Source: Chloroflexota bacterium
GTDB taxonomy: Bacteria; Chloroflexota; Anaerolineae; UBA7937; B3-Chlor
Length of the DNA: 64,000 nt
Assembly (NCBI GenBank): GCA_030613785.1
Contig: JAUWLF010000008.1
Coordinates: 18,198-82,197 of the forward strand
Direction of reading: 5' to 3'
How positions within the stretch are numbered: the first letter of the stretch is position 1; every line of letters starts with the position of its first letter. Below, piece after piece: positions 34,244-43,900 of this stretch. Position numbers and translations under genes: made by a program. A model generated the notes under the pieces. That model did not search any database. It saw only the letters and a list, made by a program, of their open reading frames with translations, and was not told the DNA's origin.

Positions 34244-34582
34244 ATGATAGAATCGTACCATTTTGGGCACATAGTCATTGACGGCAAGAGCTACACCTCT
34301 GACGTCATCATCTTCCCGGACCGCGTCCAGGAAAGCTGGCGGCGGAAGGAGGGACATCGGCTCATCTCCGAGGATCTGGCGACCGTTGTCACTGCGGAGG
34401 CCAGGACCCTCATTGTCGGCACTGGAAGCTACGGACTGGTGCGGGTTCCGAAGGAGACACTGCAATACCTGAAGACCAGGGGCTTCGAGGTGATTGTCCA
34501 GACGACAGCCGAAGCCTGCGAGACCTACAACCGGTTGAGCAAGCGTGCTGACGTAATCGCGGCCTTGCACTTGAGTTGCTAG
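34244..34582 (+). CDS. Mth938-like domain (DUF498) protein
   Basis: A 112 aa protein of the Mth938/NDUFAF3-like fold. It begins MIESYHFGHIVIDGKSYTSDVIIFPDRV and includes ESWRRKEGHRLISEDL, LIVGTGSYGLVRVPKETLQYLK and a closing TAEACETYNRL. The family fold is a beta/alpha sandwich of uncertain role; the mitochondrial relative helps assemble complex I. The start at 34244 fits the predicted promoter, although no clear Shine-Dalgarno precedes it. It stands alone, with 216 nt before yvcK. Confidence 0.82.
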   Translation: MIESYHFGHIVIDGKSYTSDVIIFPDRVQESWRRKEGHRLISEDLATVVTAEARTLIVGTGSYGLVRVPKETLQYLKTRGFEVIVQTTAEACETYNRLSKRADVIAALHLSC

Positions 34583-34743
34583 TAGCCATCGGCTGAGCTT
34601 GTCTTTCGACTTGGTCAGCATGGTTCCGAGTCGCGGTGCTTCTCATCAGGTTGGCGGCGACGCGTCGACAGAGGGTTATTGCTGGTTCCCTGCGTTGGGC
34701 ATGGCGCCTCTGCCAGATGCAATCCGACAGGGATCCGATTTCG

Positions 34744-34772
34744 TTGACTTGCCACCAAAGGTGGGCTATAAT
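34744..34772 (+). promoter_or_regulatory. Promoter for yvcK
   Basis: TTGACT (34744-34749), 17-nt spacer, perfect TATAAT (34767-34772), 27 nt before the yvcK ATG. Confidence 0.75.
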
Positions 34773-34798
34773 ACCCCTGCGACCGGAGAGACACGCAG

Positions 34799-36112
34799 AT
34801 GCGCTTTCGCCCCAGGTTCGGCTCCAGTTTGAAATGGCTTATACCAGGCATGGGGGTGAAGCGCTGGCTGCTGCTCCTGTTCGTCGGAATCACGATCGTC
34901 AGTTTGGGCCTCGGATACGTTCTGGTCGAGGTTTACCGCACCTGGGCCTTCCCCTCCGTATTCTACTACCTCACCCTCCAATTCATCCCTCGGGCTTGGA
35001 GAGGCCTGCTCTTTGGGACTGTGGGTATTGCGGCCATTGTCATCGCCGTCTTCCAGCTCAATAGGTCTCTTCTGTCTGCGTTCCGGCATCCAGGCCAGAG
35101 CAGTCTCGTAGATATCATCTATAACCACCGCCACCGCAGCCGAGGACCCAGGGTGGTGGCCATTGGCGGAGGCACAGGCCTTGCCACGCTTCTGCGGGGG
35201 CTGAAGGAGCATACCGAGAATATCACCGCCATCGTGACCGTGGCGGACGACGGGGGAAGCTCAGGTCGCCTTCGTCGCGATCTGGGACTGTTGCCACCGG
35301 GCGACTTCCGCAACTGCATCGCCGCTCTGGCTAGCGACGAGTCGCTAACGGCTCAGCTCTTCCAGTACCGTTTCGGGGAAGGAAAGGGCCTGAATGGTCA
35401 CAGCTTCGGGAACCTCTTCATAGCAGCCATGGCCGCAGTGACCGGGAACTTCGAACGCGCCCTTCTGGAATCAAGTCGGGTTCTGAACATCCGCGGTCGC
35501 ATCATGCCTTCAACCCTGGAGAACGTGACGCTGTGGGCTGACCTGCGGGAAGCCGATAACGAACCGCAGGCGCCAGATCGCGTCCAAGGAGAGTCGCAGA
35601 TCTCAAAGGCTGGCAGGCCCATAGAGAGGGTATTCCTGGAGCCAGACAAGGTGCCTGGATACCCCGGGGCGATCAAGGCCATCTTGGAAGCAGATCTGGT
35701 CACGGCCGGTCCAGGCAGCCTTTTCACCAGCGTCCTGCCCAACCTCCTGGTGCCAGGCATCGCCAGCGCCTTGCGGGCCTCGCCGGCGATGAAGGTGTAT
35801 GTGTGCAATGTAGCCACTGAGGAGGGAGAGACCGACCATTTCACCCTCGACGATCATCTGAGGGCCTTGGAGGAGCACATCGGTCAGGATTTGTTTGCCT
35901 ACGTACTGGCCAATGACAACACAAAGGTTCAGTTCCCCCTTCACATGAAAGTGGACGTGGTTGCTCCAGACTCGGCGCGCCGGGAAGACTACCGCATTGT
36001 CACCAGAGACCTCGTTGATCTGGAGAACCCTTGGCAGCATGATCCACAGAAGCTGGCAGAGGCCTTGATGGACCTGTACTGGAGTGTCAGGACCACCGTG
36101 TCAGCAACCTAG
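34799..36112 (+). CDS. yvcK: YvcK/CofD-like gluconeogenesis factor with N-terminal membrane anchor
   Basis: A 437 aa protein of the YvcK (UPF0052) group, needed for growth on gluconeogenic carbon and for cell-wall homeostasis in other bacteria; the fold binds UDP-sugars. Two membrane helices (about 19-44 and 62-82) precede the catalytic-type domain, whereas Bacillus YvcK is soluble. Motifs are RVVAIGGGTGLATLLRGLK, VTVADDGGSSGRLRRDLG, PPGDFRNCIAAL, GHSFGNLFIAAMAAVTG and TAGPGSLFTSVLPNLLV. CGGAGAG precedes the ATG and a strong promoter lies just upstream. Confidence 0.93.
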   Translation: MRFRPRFGSSLKWLIPGMGVKRWLLLLFVGITIVSLGLGYVLVEVYRTWAFPSVFYYLTLQFIPRAWRGLLFGTVGIAAIVIAVFQLNRSLLSAFRHPGQSSLVDIIYNHRHRSRGPRVVAIGGGTGLATLLRGLKEHTENITAIVTVADDGGSSGRLRRDLGLLPPGDFRNCIAALASDESLTAQLFQYRFGEGKGLNGHSFGNLFIAAMAAVTGNFERALLESSRVLNIRGRIMPSTLENVTLWADLREADNEPQAPDRVQGESQISKAGRPIERVFLEPDKVPGYPGAIKAILEADLVTAGPGSLFTSVLPNLLVPGIASALRASPAMKVYVCNVATEEGETDHFTLDDHLRALEEHIGQDLFAYVLANDNTKVQFPLHMKVDVVAPDSARREDYRIVTRDLVDLENPWQHDPQKLAEALMDLYWSVRTTVSAT

Positions 36113-36177
36113 AGAGCTTGTCCTTCCGAAGCTACACAATTGACCGACGGACGGGTGTGAGCTCGCTGCACTCGGCA

Positions 36178-36206
36178 TTGATTTCTGTGTTTCGTCGTGA
36201 TATATT
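36178..36206 (+). promoter_or_regulatory. Possible promoter before the TPR/M50-like pair
   Basis: TTGATT (36178-36183), 17-nt spacer, TATATT (36201-36206). It would start transcription inside the TPR-like frame, so either that frame is a remnant or the match is chance. Confidence 0.35.
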
Positions 36207-36412
36207 GGTCGGCAGGAGACCTCGCCTTAACAAGAGGGTGTGGAAGAAAGGCGGCAGCATCGGATCTGGACCCTCGGATGCCCGAGGGTCACTTCTGCAT
36301 GGGTCTGTACTTGGCTGAGCGCGGTGAGACGGAGCGGGCAAGGCGAGAGTTCGAGATGGTAGTAGAGACTGCTCGAGGGATGCTAGCAGAAAACAGGCGT
36401 GGAGGCAGCTAG
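36197..36412 (+). CDS. Short TPR-repeat protein or remnant
   Basis: A 71-codon frame from GTG 36197 with no ribosome site. It encodes one and a half tetratricopeptide repeats: GDLALTRGCGRKAAASDLDP, then MPEGHFCMGLYLAERGETERARREFEMVV. It ends with TAG at 36412, in the same reading frame as the downstream membrane protease. GGAGG (36400-36404) near its end could serve the next gene. It is either a small TPR protein with a cryptic start or the surviving end of a larger one. The TPR pattern itself is clear. Confidence 0.35.
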   Translation: MIYWSAGDLALTRGCGRKAAASDLDPRMPEGHFCMGLYLAERGETERARREFEMVVETARGMLAENRRGGS

Positions 36413-36457
36413 ATAGACTGGACTGAGTGGACGCCCCTGCTTTGGTTCGTAGGCCTC

Positions 36458-37177
36458 TTGCTGTTCTTGCTGCTCATGCAACGTTGGCTGAGCAAGCACC
36501 TGTATGGGCTGGGACTGCTGCTGACAGGGACCCATGATACTGCTGTTCTGTTGTATTTCCTCCTGCTTTTCCCCGGTGTGCTGGCCCATGAGTTGAGCCA
36601 CTGGGTGGCCGCTAAACTCCTTCGCGTGCCCGCGGGAAGAATATCCATCGGTCCCACCAGCAAGGGAGGAGGGGCCACGCGGTTCGGAGCCGTGTCTGTG
36701 GCCAAGACGGATCCCCTTCGTGGGAGCCTTATCGGGCTGGCCCCGCTCCTGACCGGGTCGGCCCTCATTCTCCTCATCGCACATCTCATCTTTGGCCTGT
36801 CGGTCCCCGAGGAACTGGCGCTCAACTTGTCGGGAGAGGACGTCCTCCCGGCTATGTGGGCCTACTTCTCCATACCCAACTTTTGGCTGTGGGTGTATCT
36901 TATCTTCTCCATCAGCAACGCTATGCTGCCCAGCGAGAGTGACCGCCAAGCGTGGTGGTCGCTGTTCCTGTATTGTATCGTGGCTCTGGTGGTTCTCTTC
37001 GGGCTGGGCATCGTTGAGCAGATCACTTCGGGGATCTCTGGCTGGCTGTTGAGTATCCTGAACCACCTCAGGTTCGCCTTCCTGGTCACGATCGTGGTGG
37101 ATGGGGCGGTGATTGCGGCGGTCTTTGCACTGGAAAGTGTGGTGATGGTCATCACCGGTAGGAAGGTGGAATACTAG
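36458..37177 (+). CDS. M50-like membrane metalloprotease (start uncertain)
   Basis: An integral membrane protein of at least 239 aa with zinc motif HELSH (residues 44-48 from the TTG at 36458). Also seen are LRVPAGRISIGP, a GSLIGLAPLLTGSALILL helix, and SISNAMLPSESDRQAW, comparable to the S2P second motif. About five hydrophobic segments are present. The frame is open back to 36413, where GGAGG and a 7-8 nt spacer point to an ATA codon instead of ATG; the first normal options are TTG 36458 and ATG 36476, neither with a ribosome site. Substrate unknown. Confidence 0.72.
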   Translation: MLFLLLMQRWLSKHLYGLGLLLTGTHDTAVLLYFLLLFPGVLAHELSHWVAAKLLRVPAGRISIGPTSKGGGATRFGAVSVAKTDPLRGSLIGLAPLLTGSALILLIAHLIFGLSVPEELALNLSGEDVLPAMWAYFSIPNFWLWVYLIFSISNAMLPSESDRQAWWSLFLYCIVALVVLFGLGIVEQITSGISGWLLSILNHLRFAFLVTIVVDGAVIAAVFALESVVMVITGRKVEY

Positions 37178-37204
37178 GCCGCAGATGATCGGCAGCAGGG
37201 GGCG

Positions 37205-38173
37205 CTAGCGCAATCTGCTGAGCATCTTGAGTGCGCGTAGGGTGACCCACTTGCTGGGCTTGCCTTTCTCGCCAAACTTCGTCCACGTCCTATCCAGGGT
37301 GTGTTCCAGTGGCCAGCGACCGTCTTCAGCCTGCTTGGCCAGAACATATTGGATGGCTCGCTGCAAGCGTTGGTCGTCCCCGTGGCCCAGTTGAGCGAGC
37401 ACATCCACGGCTTCCAGCACGTCGCTCGTGTAACCCAGAGGAAAGCCGAACTTGAACCATAAGGGGCTGACTCCCCTGATGCTGGGGTAGTCTGCCACCG
37501 TCAGGTCGCGGCTGAAGAGCAGGTCCACTCCTCGACCTATGGCTTCCTCGATTGCCGGTGAGCGCTGAGGGGACGGGATCGATGCGAAGGCCCTCAGCGC
37601 CTTGACCGCTCCCCACGCACAGGGAAGCCAGGTTTCTCTTCTGGCGCGGTCGGCTGCGTTGGCGCGGCACTTGAACCCCTCGCTTGCTATCCTCTCGGCC
37701 AGCTTCTGAGCCACTGTCCGTACCCTCTCCTCGCCACCGTAGCCGAGGCGAGTGAAGGCGTGGATGAGGTTGCCATTGAGGCAGATGATGGCCCCCGTCG
37801 CGCTCTTGGTGGCCGAGAACAGGGCTTCTTCGAAGAGCAGACTGTCTTCAAGGACGGAGCAACACGCCCGGTCAATGGCCTGATGGCGTGTTGCACCAAG
37901 CTGGGCGAGGAAGATCAACTGCCATACGCTGGCCCTGTACTTGGGGCTGTAGCCTCGGCCCGGCTTCACCCAGTAGCCGTCCGGATACTGGGCCTGCAAT
38001 ATCTCGGTCACTGGTTGAGAGGTCTTGATCGCCTTCTGAGCGGCGAGAAGCTCAGGGTCATCGGCAGGTCGCGCGAGGAGATCCCGCAGAGTGAAATAGC
38101 GCACTGATGGGTTGTCCTCCTCCAGCAGCCAGGGGATGGGATCTGCCTTCAATTCTTCGCGCCAGTGGCTCAT
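37205..38173 (-). CDS. Alpha/alpha-toroid (prenyltransferase/squalene-oxidase-repeat) protein
   Basis: A 322 aa soluble protein built of helical repeats of the terpenoid-cyclase/protein-prenyltransferase type. It starts with WREELKADPIPWLLEEDNPSVRYFTLRDLL. Toroid-like repeat ends occur as YPDGYWVKPGRGYSPKY, KFGFPLGYTSDVLEAVDVLAQLG and QAEDGRWPLEHTL. The acidic DxDD motif of squalene-hopene cyclases is absent, so cyclase activity is doubtful. Relatives are often mislabelled as NifH-like. The ATG at 38173 is about 75 nt after a good promoter. Function unknown. Confidence 0.72.
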   Translation of the reverse strand: MSHWREELKADPIPWLLEEDNPSVRYFTLRDLLARPADDPELLAAQKAIKTSQPVTEILQAQYPDGYWVKPGRGYSPKYRASVWQLIFLAQLGATRHQAIDRACCSVLEDSLLFEEALFSATKSATGAIICLNGNLIHAFTRLGYGGEERVRTVAQKLAERIASEGFKCRANAADRARRETWLPCAWGAVKALRAFASIPSPQRSPAIEEAIGRGVDLLFSRDLTVADYPSIRGVSPLWFKFGFPLGYTSDVLEAVDVLAQLGHGDDQRLQRAIQYVLAKQAEDGRWPLEHTLDRTWTKFGEKGKPSKWVTLRALKMLSRLR

Positions 38174-38537
38174 GGTCTGTTCTGCACGTGAGAGTACACG
38201 TGGTGCGCGCTGACTTCCAACTCAATCCGACCCTAATGGCCCTGTCATTATAGCCCGTTGTCAGCGCGAGTCAATATCCCGTCCACCGGAAGGCGTTCAG
38301 GAACATCCTCTTGGGCTCGCTGAGCGTGTCGGGATCACCGTGGGACCAGCCAGAGATGATGGCCTTCTCATCCAGCACGATGAGCGGCTGACGTGTGCAC
38401 CGCTCACTATTGCGCAGCCGGACGGCATGCCGTGCGGCTAGGGTGTTCAACAGGGCGAGCCCCCTTATGCAGCGGCTAGATTCGCCATGGGGTCCTACGT
38501 TGGCAAGGTGCTTTTGCCCACCCTCTGCACTGGCGTG
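38174..38537. other. Intergenic region with possible gene fragment
   Basis: Apart from the promoter at 38247-38274 the region lacks a confident gene. A minus-strand frame ending at 38271 finishes with PLIVLDEKAIISGWSHGD and KRMFLNAFRWTGY, which resembles the C-terminal tail of some peptidase or glutamine-amidotransferase-like proteins. No N-terminal part exists. It may be a relic. Confidence 0.25.
38247..38274 (-). promoter_or_regulatory. Promoter for the alpha/alpha-toroid gene
   Basis: Minus strand TTGACT (38274-38269), 16-nt spacer, TATAAT (38252-38247). Confidence 0.65.
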
Positions 38538-38567
38538 TTGTGACACCGTTGGGAGAGATGGTATAAT
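38538..38567 (+). promoter_or_regulatory. Promoter for tpiA
   Basis: TTGTGA (38538-38543), 18-nt spacer, perfect TATAAT (38562-38567), 75 nt before the tpiA GTG. Confidence 0.65.
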
Positions 38568-38642
38568 GGGGCGTGCTCTGGGTACACGGATGAGCGCTTG
38601 TCAACGGTGTTCTACAAGTCTGATGAATGAGGGGAGGAGACA

Positions 38643-39401
38643 GTGGCGCGCAAGATCATCATCGCTGGAAACTGGAAGATGCACAAGACCGTGGACGAGG
38701 CCACAGAGTTGGTCGAGCAGCTCAAACAGGCCCTGGCCGATGTCAAGGACAGGGAGATACTGGTCTGCCCTCCTTTTACCGCTTTGTCCGCCGTCGCGGC
38801 AGCCCTTGACGGCAGCAACATCCAACTGGGGGCGCAGAACCTCTATCCAGCAGACGAAGGTGCCTACACAGGTGAGATCTCGCCACGAATGCTGGTGGAT
38901 GTGGGTTGCAGCTACGTAATCCTGGGTCACAGCGAGCGTCGCCAGCACTTCCGCGAAAGCGACCCGTTCATCAACCACAAACTGAAGGTGGCCTTGGACC
39001 ACGGCCTCAAGCCCATCCTCTGCGTCGGGGAGACTCTGGAGCAACGAGGGGAGGGGAGGCACAAGACCGTCGTCAGTATGCAGGTGTATCGGGGTTTGCA
39101 CGGCATCGATGCCGAGGCGATGAAGGAGGTCGCGATCGCCTACGAACCCATCTGGGCCATCGGCACCGGCCAGACAGCCAGACCCGAGCAGGCGGATGAG
39201 CTGCACTGGGCGATTCGCAACAACGTGGAGGGTCTCTTCGGTGAGGATGTCGCTCAGGAAACCTGCATCATGTACGGTGGCAGCGTCAAGCCGGACAACG
39301 TGGACGAGTTGATGGCTCAGCCCGATGTGGATGGTGCGTTGGTCGGTGGGGCCTCGCTGAACGTGGAGAGCTTCATCCGCATCGTCAAGTTCCAAGCCTG
39401 A
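38643..39401 (+). CDS. tpiA: Triosephosphate isomerase
   Basis: Glycolytic TIM-barrel enzyme that interconverts dihydroxyacetone phosphate and glyceraldehyde 3-phosphate. At 252 aa it is normal in length, with catalytic residues K12 (GNWKMHK), H96 (ILGHSERR) and E168 (AYEPIWAIGTG) and the phosphate-binding MYGGSVKPDN. The start is a GTG with GAGGGGAGGAG 4-10 nt upstream. It stands alone here, not clustered with gap or pgk. Confidence 0.97.
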   Translation: MARKIIIAGNWKMHKTVDEATELVEQLKQALADVKDREILVCPPFTALSAVAAALDGSNIQLGAQNLYPADEGAYTGEISPRMLVDVGCSYVILGHSERRQHFRESDPFINHKLKVALDHGLKPILCVGETLEQRGEGRHKTVVSMQVYRGLHGIDAEAMKEVAIAYEPIWAIGTGQTARPEQADELHWAIRNNVEGLFGEDVAQETCIMYGGSVKPDNVDELMAQPDVDGALVGGASLNVESFIRIVKFQA

Positions 39402-39564
39402 GGGGCTCGCAGGTCAACGGTCGGGCGTCCTCGGCACCCTCTTCTGCAATCAGTCCGATGGCGCGCAACGGTGATCTAGGGGCGTACGGGCCGCGCGCCT
39501 TTGTGAGCCGTTGATCGCGAGTTGATGAGGGCGATCCTGGGTTCCTGGGAGACAGTCCTCCCTC

Positions 39565-40395
39565 TCATCTCCCCGCTAGCATTCCCCATAGCGATATCGC
39601 CACTAAGGCTCCCCCCAATGAGCTGAGGAGGTTGACCACGTCGTTGTTGAGCCAGCGCCATCCTCGCAGGTGGCTGGTTTGCAGTCCGCAACCGTGCAGC
39701 TCCTTCTCCGTCTCCGTCTCACACCTGGCGCAATAGAAGATCCCCTGCACTGTAGCGCCCAGCAGGCTGTCGAAGAGCGATCCCAGAAGACCGCTGAACA
39801 GCGTGGTAGGGATGATCCACGACAGCCCGAAGGCATTATGGCCGGCGACGAGGGCTTCGACGCACAATAGGATGTAGGCCAGTAATCCTATGAAGAGGGC
39901 CCCGAGGGTAGAGGCAGCCGTACCAAGGAGTGTCACGCCTCCGGATGTGCCCACTGGCACCCTGCGCCAGGTGGTGATCAGGCGGGGTAGGTCACGACTG
40001 AGCACGCCTACCTCGGTGGCCCAAGTGTCGGCATTGACCGTGGCCATGCTGCCCAAGAAGGCAGCCAGCAGTGCTGTTGCGGGGTAGGAGAAGTAGAGCA
40101 GAGAGATGAAGGCCGCCAGGCCGCCGTTGGCCAGAACCTGCCCCATGTCTCGGTGGGCACCCTTGACGAACTTATCGGCCAGTTGCCTCTTGTCGGCTTG
40201 CCGGTAGCGGGACAAGGCCGTAGACAGGGCAAAGAACGCGACCAGCAGGATCCCCCAGATCCATCCTCCGAAGCCGAAGGTGATCGTGCCCACAAGAATC
40301 GCTCCCAGGGCACCGCTCGTGGTGAGGGCACGGCGGCGGTGGGCGACGAGGGCAATGACTGTGCTCGCTACCAGGCCCGTAATGATCTGTAGCAA
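39565..40395 (-). CDS. DUF92 (TMEM19/VTE6-like) membrane protein
   Basis: A 276 aa integral membrane protein with about seven hydrophobic segments. DUF92 motifs: RRALTTSGALGAILVGTI, ATVNADTWATEVGVLS, RRVPVGTSGGVTLLGT and LLGSLFDSLLGATVQG. Two CxxC-like cysteines (YCARCETETEKELHGC) follow, and the family-typical WLNNDVVNLLSS ends it. Plant and cyanobacterial relatives phosphorylate phytyl phosphate, so a polyprenol-phosphate kinase role is possible but unproven. An extended -10 element (TGCTATAAT) lies upstream on the minus strand. Confidence 0.87.
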   Translation of the reverse strand: MLQIITGLVASTVIALVAHRRRALTTSGALGAILVGTITFGFGGWIWGILLVAFFALSTALSRYRQADKRQLADKFVKGAHRDMGQVLANGGLAAFISLLYFSYPATALLAAFLGSMATVNADTWATEVGVLSRDLPRLITTWRRVPVGTSGGVTLLGTAASTLGALFIGLLAYILLCVEALVAGHNAFGLSWIIPTTLFSGLLGSLFDSLLGATVQGIFYCARCETETEKELHGCGLQTSHLRGWRWLNNDVVNLLSSLGGALVAISLWGMLAGR

Positions 40396-40498
40396 GGGGA
40401 CCTCTGTGCGCAGTGAGAAACTGCTGACGATTATAGCACAAGCTATCTACGGAGGGCAGCATGGCCTGAACTGTGCGTGAGCGCAATGAGTGTCACAT

Positions 40499-40527
40499 CT
40501 GACGCCAAATCGGTTTTGTGGTATGAT
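40499..40527 (+). promoter_or_regulatory. Promoter for the RHH/type IIG unit
   Basis: CTGACG (40499-40504), 17-nt spacer, TATGAT (40522-40527), 20 nt before the RHH gene. Confidence 0.45.
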
Positions 40528-40546
40528 TGGGTTTGGGAGGTGACAG

Positions 40547-40936
40547 ATGGGTAAGGTGGTAACCAAGCGGCCTCGCTTGAGCATAGACATCACCAACGGG
40601 AGCATCAAGCGTCACATCAAGATCGCGGCCGCAAGACAGGACATGACGATCAAGGACTATTGCCTTGAGGCCATCACCGCGCAGTTGATGCGAGATGGGG
40701 AACTGCCTTCTAAGGAGGAAGAGCGGCAGAGGGCGAACGCCCTTGCCGAGAGACCGGACCAACTTCGGGCGGAGATTGGGCCCATAGGAATTCGCGTGTG
40801 TGAACTGATAGGGGCAGGGCATGACGGTGGCTGGGGACCGGGGATAAAGAGAGGTTATCCGCCCCTTGAGCTGGCGCGGCGGGAGATGTGTTACAGACCT
40901 CGGAGGTCTTGGAGACCTCGGAGGTTTCAGGAGTAG
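40547..40936 (+). CDS. RHH/CopG-like antitoxin-type protein upstream of R-M gene
   Basis: A 129 aa protein. Residues 1-50 look like a ribbon-helix-helix DNA-binding domain (RPRLSIDITNGSIKRHIKIAAARQDMTIKDYCLEAITAQL). A charged linker and a segment PIGIRVCELIGAGHD follow, where antitoxins of this type normally end. The last about 30 residues are read through the palindromic repeat at 40895-40927 and look non-conserved, so the original stop may have been lost. An excellent GGGAGG lies 6 nt before the ATG. It ends 5 nt before the R-M gene and may regulate it. Confidence 0.65.
   Translation: MGKVVTKRPRLSIDITNGSIKRHIKIAAARQDMTIKDYCLEAITAQLMRDGELPSKEEERQRANALAERPDQLRAEIGPIGIRVCELIGAGHDGGWGPGIKRGYPPLELARREMCYRPRRSWRPRRFQE
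40895..40927. repeat. Dispersed palindromic repeat, tandem copies 2 and 3
   Basis: AGACCTCGGAGGTCT at 40895-40909 and the near copy AGACCTCGGAGGTTT at 40913-40927, 3 nt apart, inside the end of the RHH gene and just before the R-M ribosome site. Confidence 0.6.
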
Positions 40937-40941
40937 GAGAG

Positions 40942-43900
40942 ATGGATCAGCGCCTGTTGCCTCAGATCAAGCCCTACGTCAATCGCGGTCTGTTCTCTGA
41001 CCACTTCCTCGATGAACTCCTGCCGGATGCTGATTCATGGCAGGTGGACGAGGATGAGGTCCGTCTGGCCTGGCAGGCCGCCCTGAACCTGTACGGGCCT
41101 CGCAAGGACGAGTTGCCTCAACGAAACGAGGCCCAGCTCGAGCGGGAGTTCGTACGCCCTCTGCTGGAGGCGCTGGGCCACCACTTCGAGGTTCAGCCGT
41201 CCCTCCCTACGTCTGACGGTGTGCGCCGGCCCGACTATGCCTTCTTCGCCACTGAGGAAGACAAGGGGGAGGCCCTGCGGAAGCACAAGGGTGAGCTGGA
41301 CTATTTCAAGAGAGCCATCGCCGTCGGCGACGCCAAGCAATGGGGCAGGCCCCTGGACAAGAGGCGGCGCGTCGGTGCAGACAAGTTCGACATGTTGAGC
41401 CCCTCCTGGCAGATAGACTACTACCTGCGCATGAGCGAGGTGCCCTGGGGCATCCTCACCGACGGGCGCTTCTGGCGGCTGTACAGTCGTGACACCAGTT
41501 TTCGCCTGGACGTGCATTACCAGATAGACCTGCCTCACCTTGTGGCGCAGCGTGACATGGAAGCCTTCAAGTACTTCTTCCTCTTCTTCAGGCGCCAGGC
41601 CTTTGTGCGAGACGCGGAAGGCCTGTGCTTCCTCGACCGGGTCTACCAGGGAAGTCTGGAGTACGCTCGCGAGGTGGGGGACGATCTCAAGGAGAACGTC
41701 TACAGAGCTCTCCGCCTGCTGGCGGAGGGGTTTCTCGAGACCCGAGGCAACGACCTCGACCCGGTGGGTGACCTCGAGGCGATCCACGAGAACTCTCTGG
41801 TCTATCTGTACCGGCTGCTGTTCATCAACTACGCCGAGGATCGACGCCTGCTGCCGCGGCACACGCCCCTGTACAGAGAGACCTACGGTCTGGTGTCCAT
41901 GGAGGGAGAGATCGCGAGTAAGCTCGAGCGGCGAGAGGCCCTGTCCCCTCTCCAGGCGACCTACTGGGAAAGACTGGACGCGCTCTTCGACCTCATCAAC
42001 CGGGGCAGTGAGGCCTTTGGGATAGAGCAGGACACTCTGCTCGTGCCTCCATACAACGGAGGCCTGTTCGACCCTCAGCGCCACCCGTTCCTGGAGCGGA
42101 ACAAGGTCGCTGACCGCTGGCTGGCTCCGGTCATAGACCTCCTGGCCCGCTCCAAGGGCGAAGGAGCGGGGAGGGCCTTCGTGGACTACTCCAGCCTGGA
42201 CGTGCGGCATCTGGGCTCCATCTACGAGGGGCTGCTGGAGTACAAACTCCGCGTCGCCGAGGAGGAGAGGGTGGCGGTCAAGCGGCGACGGCGAGAGGAA
42301 TGGGTTCCTGCCACGGAGGCAGAGGGCAAGCGGATTGTGGAGCGGGTGAAGGCCGGTGGGCTGTATCTGGCCACTGATCGTGGGGAGAGGAAGGCCACGG
42401 GATCGTACTACACTCCGGATTACATCGTCAAGTACATCGTCGAGCACACCGTCGGGCCGCTCATCGAGGAGAAGATGAAGGAACAGGACGCCATCGACGG
42501 CATCCTCTCCTTGAAGGTGCTGGACCCGGCCATGGGCTCCGGGCACTTCCTGGTGGAAGCCACCGACAGGCTGGCCCACGCGCTGGTGGAGGCCCTGGGC
42601 GGGAGCGAGGAGGAGACTGAAGAAGAGGACATCCGCTGGGCCAGGCGAGAGGTGGTGGAGAGGTGCATCTACGGCGTGGACCTGAACCCGCTGGCCGTCG
42701 AGTTGGCCAAGCTGAGCCTCTGGCTGCACACCGTGGCCGAGGGGAAGCCCCTCAACTTCCTGGATCACCACTTGAAGGCGGGGAACAGCCTCATCGGGGC
42801 CTGGGTGGAGGACCTGGGGAGCCTGCCGGTGCGAAGAAAGAGGGGCAAGGCCAAAGAGCCGGTGCGCGAAGCGCGCCAGATGAACCTCTTCGAGACTAGG
42901 CTGACTGAGAAGTTGCGCCTGATGCTGAAGGGTGTGCTGGACATAATCGACCGGCGGAGCGACACTCTCGATGATATCAAGGCCAAGACCGCCGCCGACC
43001 AGGCTGTCGAGCAATTGAAAGCGCCCTTCAAGGCGGTAGGCGACCTGTGGGTTAGCACCTACTTCGGCAACGAGGTGACGGAAGGCCAGTATCAAGAGGC
43101 CTTGGAACGCATCGGTGAGCCGGGGCAACTCCTGGCTCTTGCGTGGGTTAAGGAGGCCCAGGACATAACGGAGGACAAGCGGTTCTTCCACTGGGAACTA
43201 GAGTTCCCGGAGGTGTTCTACGAGGATTCGAAGAGAGGGGAGAACCCCGGGTTTGATGCGGTGGTGGGGAATCCACCCTATGTTGCGTTCTACTCTCGGG
43301 AATCCACTAAGCCTTCCGTGGAAGAAGAACGATACCTGGCGACTACCTATTCAGACGAGGTTGGTGGCCGAATCAACACGTTCCTGCTCTTCCTCGCGCA
43401 GAGTCTGCGCTTGACGCGCCAAGGCGGGTGTGCAGCGCTCATAGTCCCTGACACGCTGATCCACAATGAGTCCTACGAGGACACGCGCCGGTATCTCCTG
43501 GACAGGGGGCGTGTTCAGGTGATTCACAAGCTGGCGTTCCCAGTGTTTGCGGATCCAACAGTCCGCTCAGCGATCCCCGTCGTTGCCAAGGGGTCACCAG
43601 GGGAGGTGGAACTCTTGGTTAGTGCCAGTGAGGCGGCATTTCGCGCACAGACACCCGATGTTCATCTAGTGCTGCCGGCGCGCGAGATCGTGGCGCTCCC
43701 GAAGGCTCGATTCCCTTTCATGCCGCCACAAACCTTTCGGCTCAACAGGAAGATGTCGACCCAGTCGATCCCTCTAGGCGCGCTGGCCGAAGTCCGGGAC
43801 GGCATCAACCCTGGACCTAGGGCTTTCCGTGAGCAGATAGTCAACCCCCCAGGCCCACGCAAGAGCACATGGCACCGTCTCATTGAGGGGGAGGACATTT

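Noticed and set aside
41035..43191. 718-codon minus-strand frame opposite the type IIG gene
   Set aside because: Leu/Gln/His-rich shadow of the sense frame with no ribosome site or domain.
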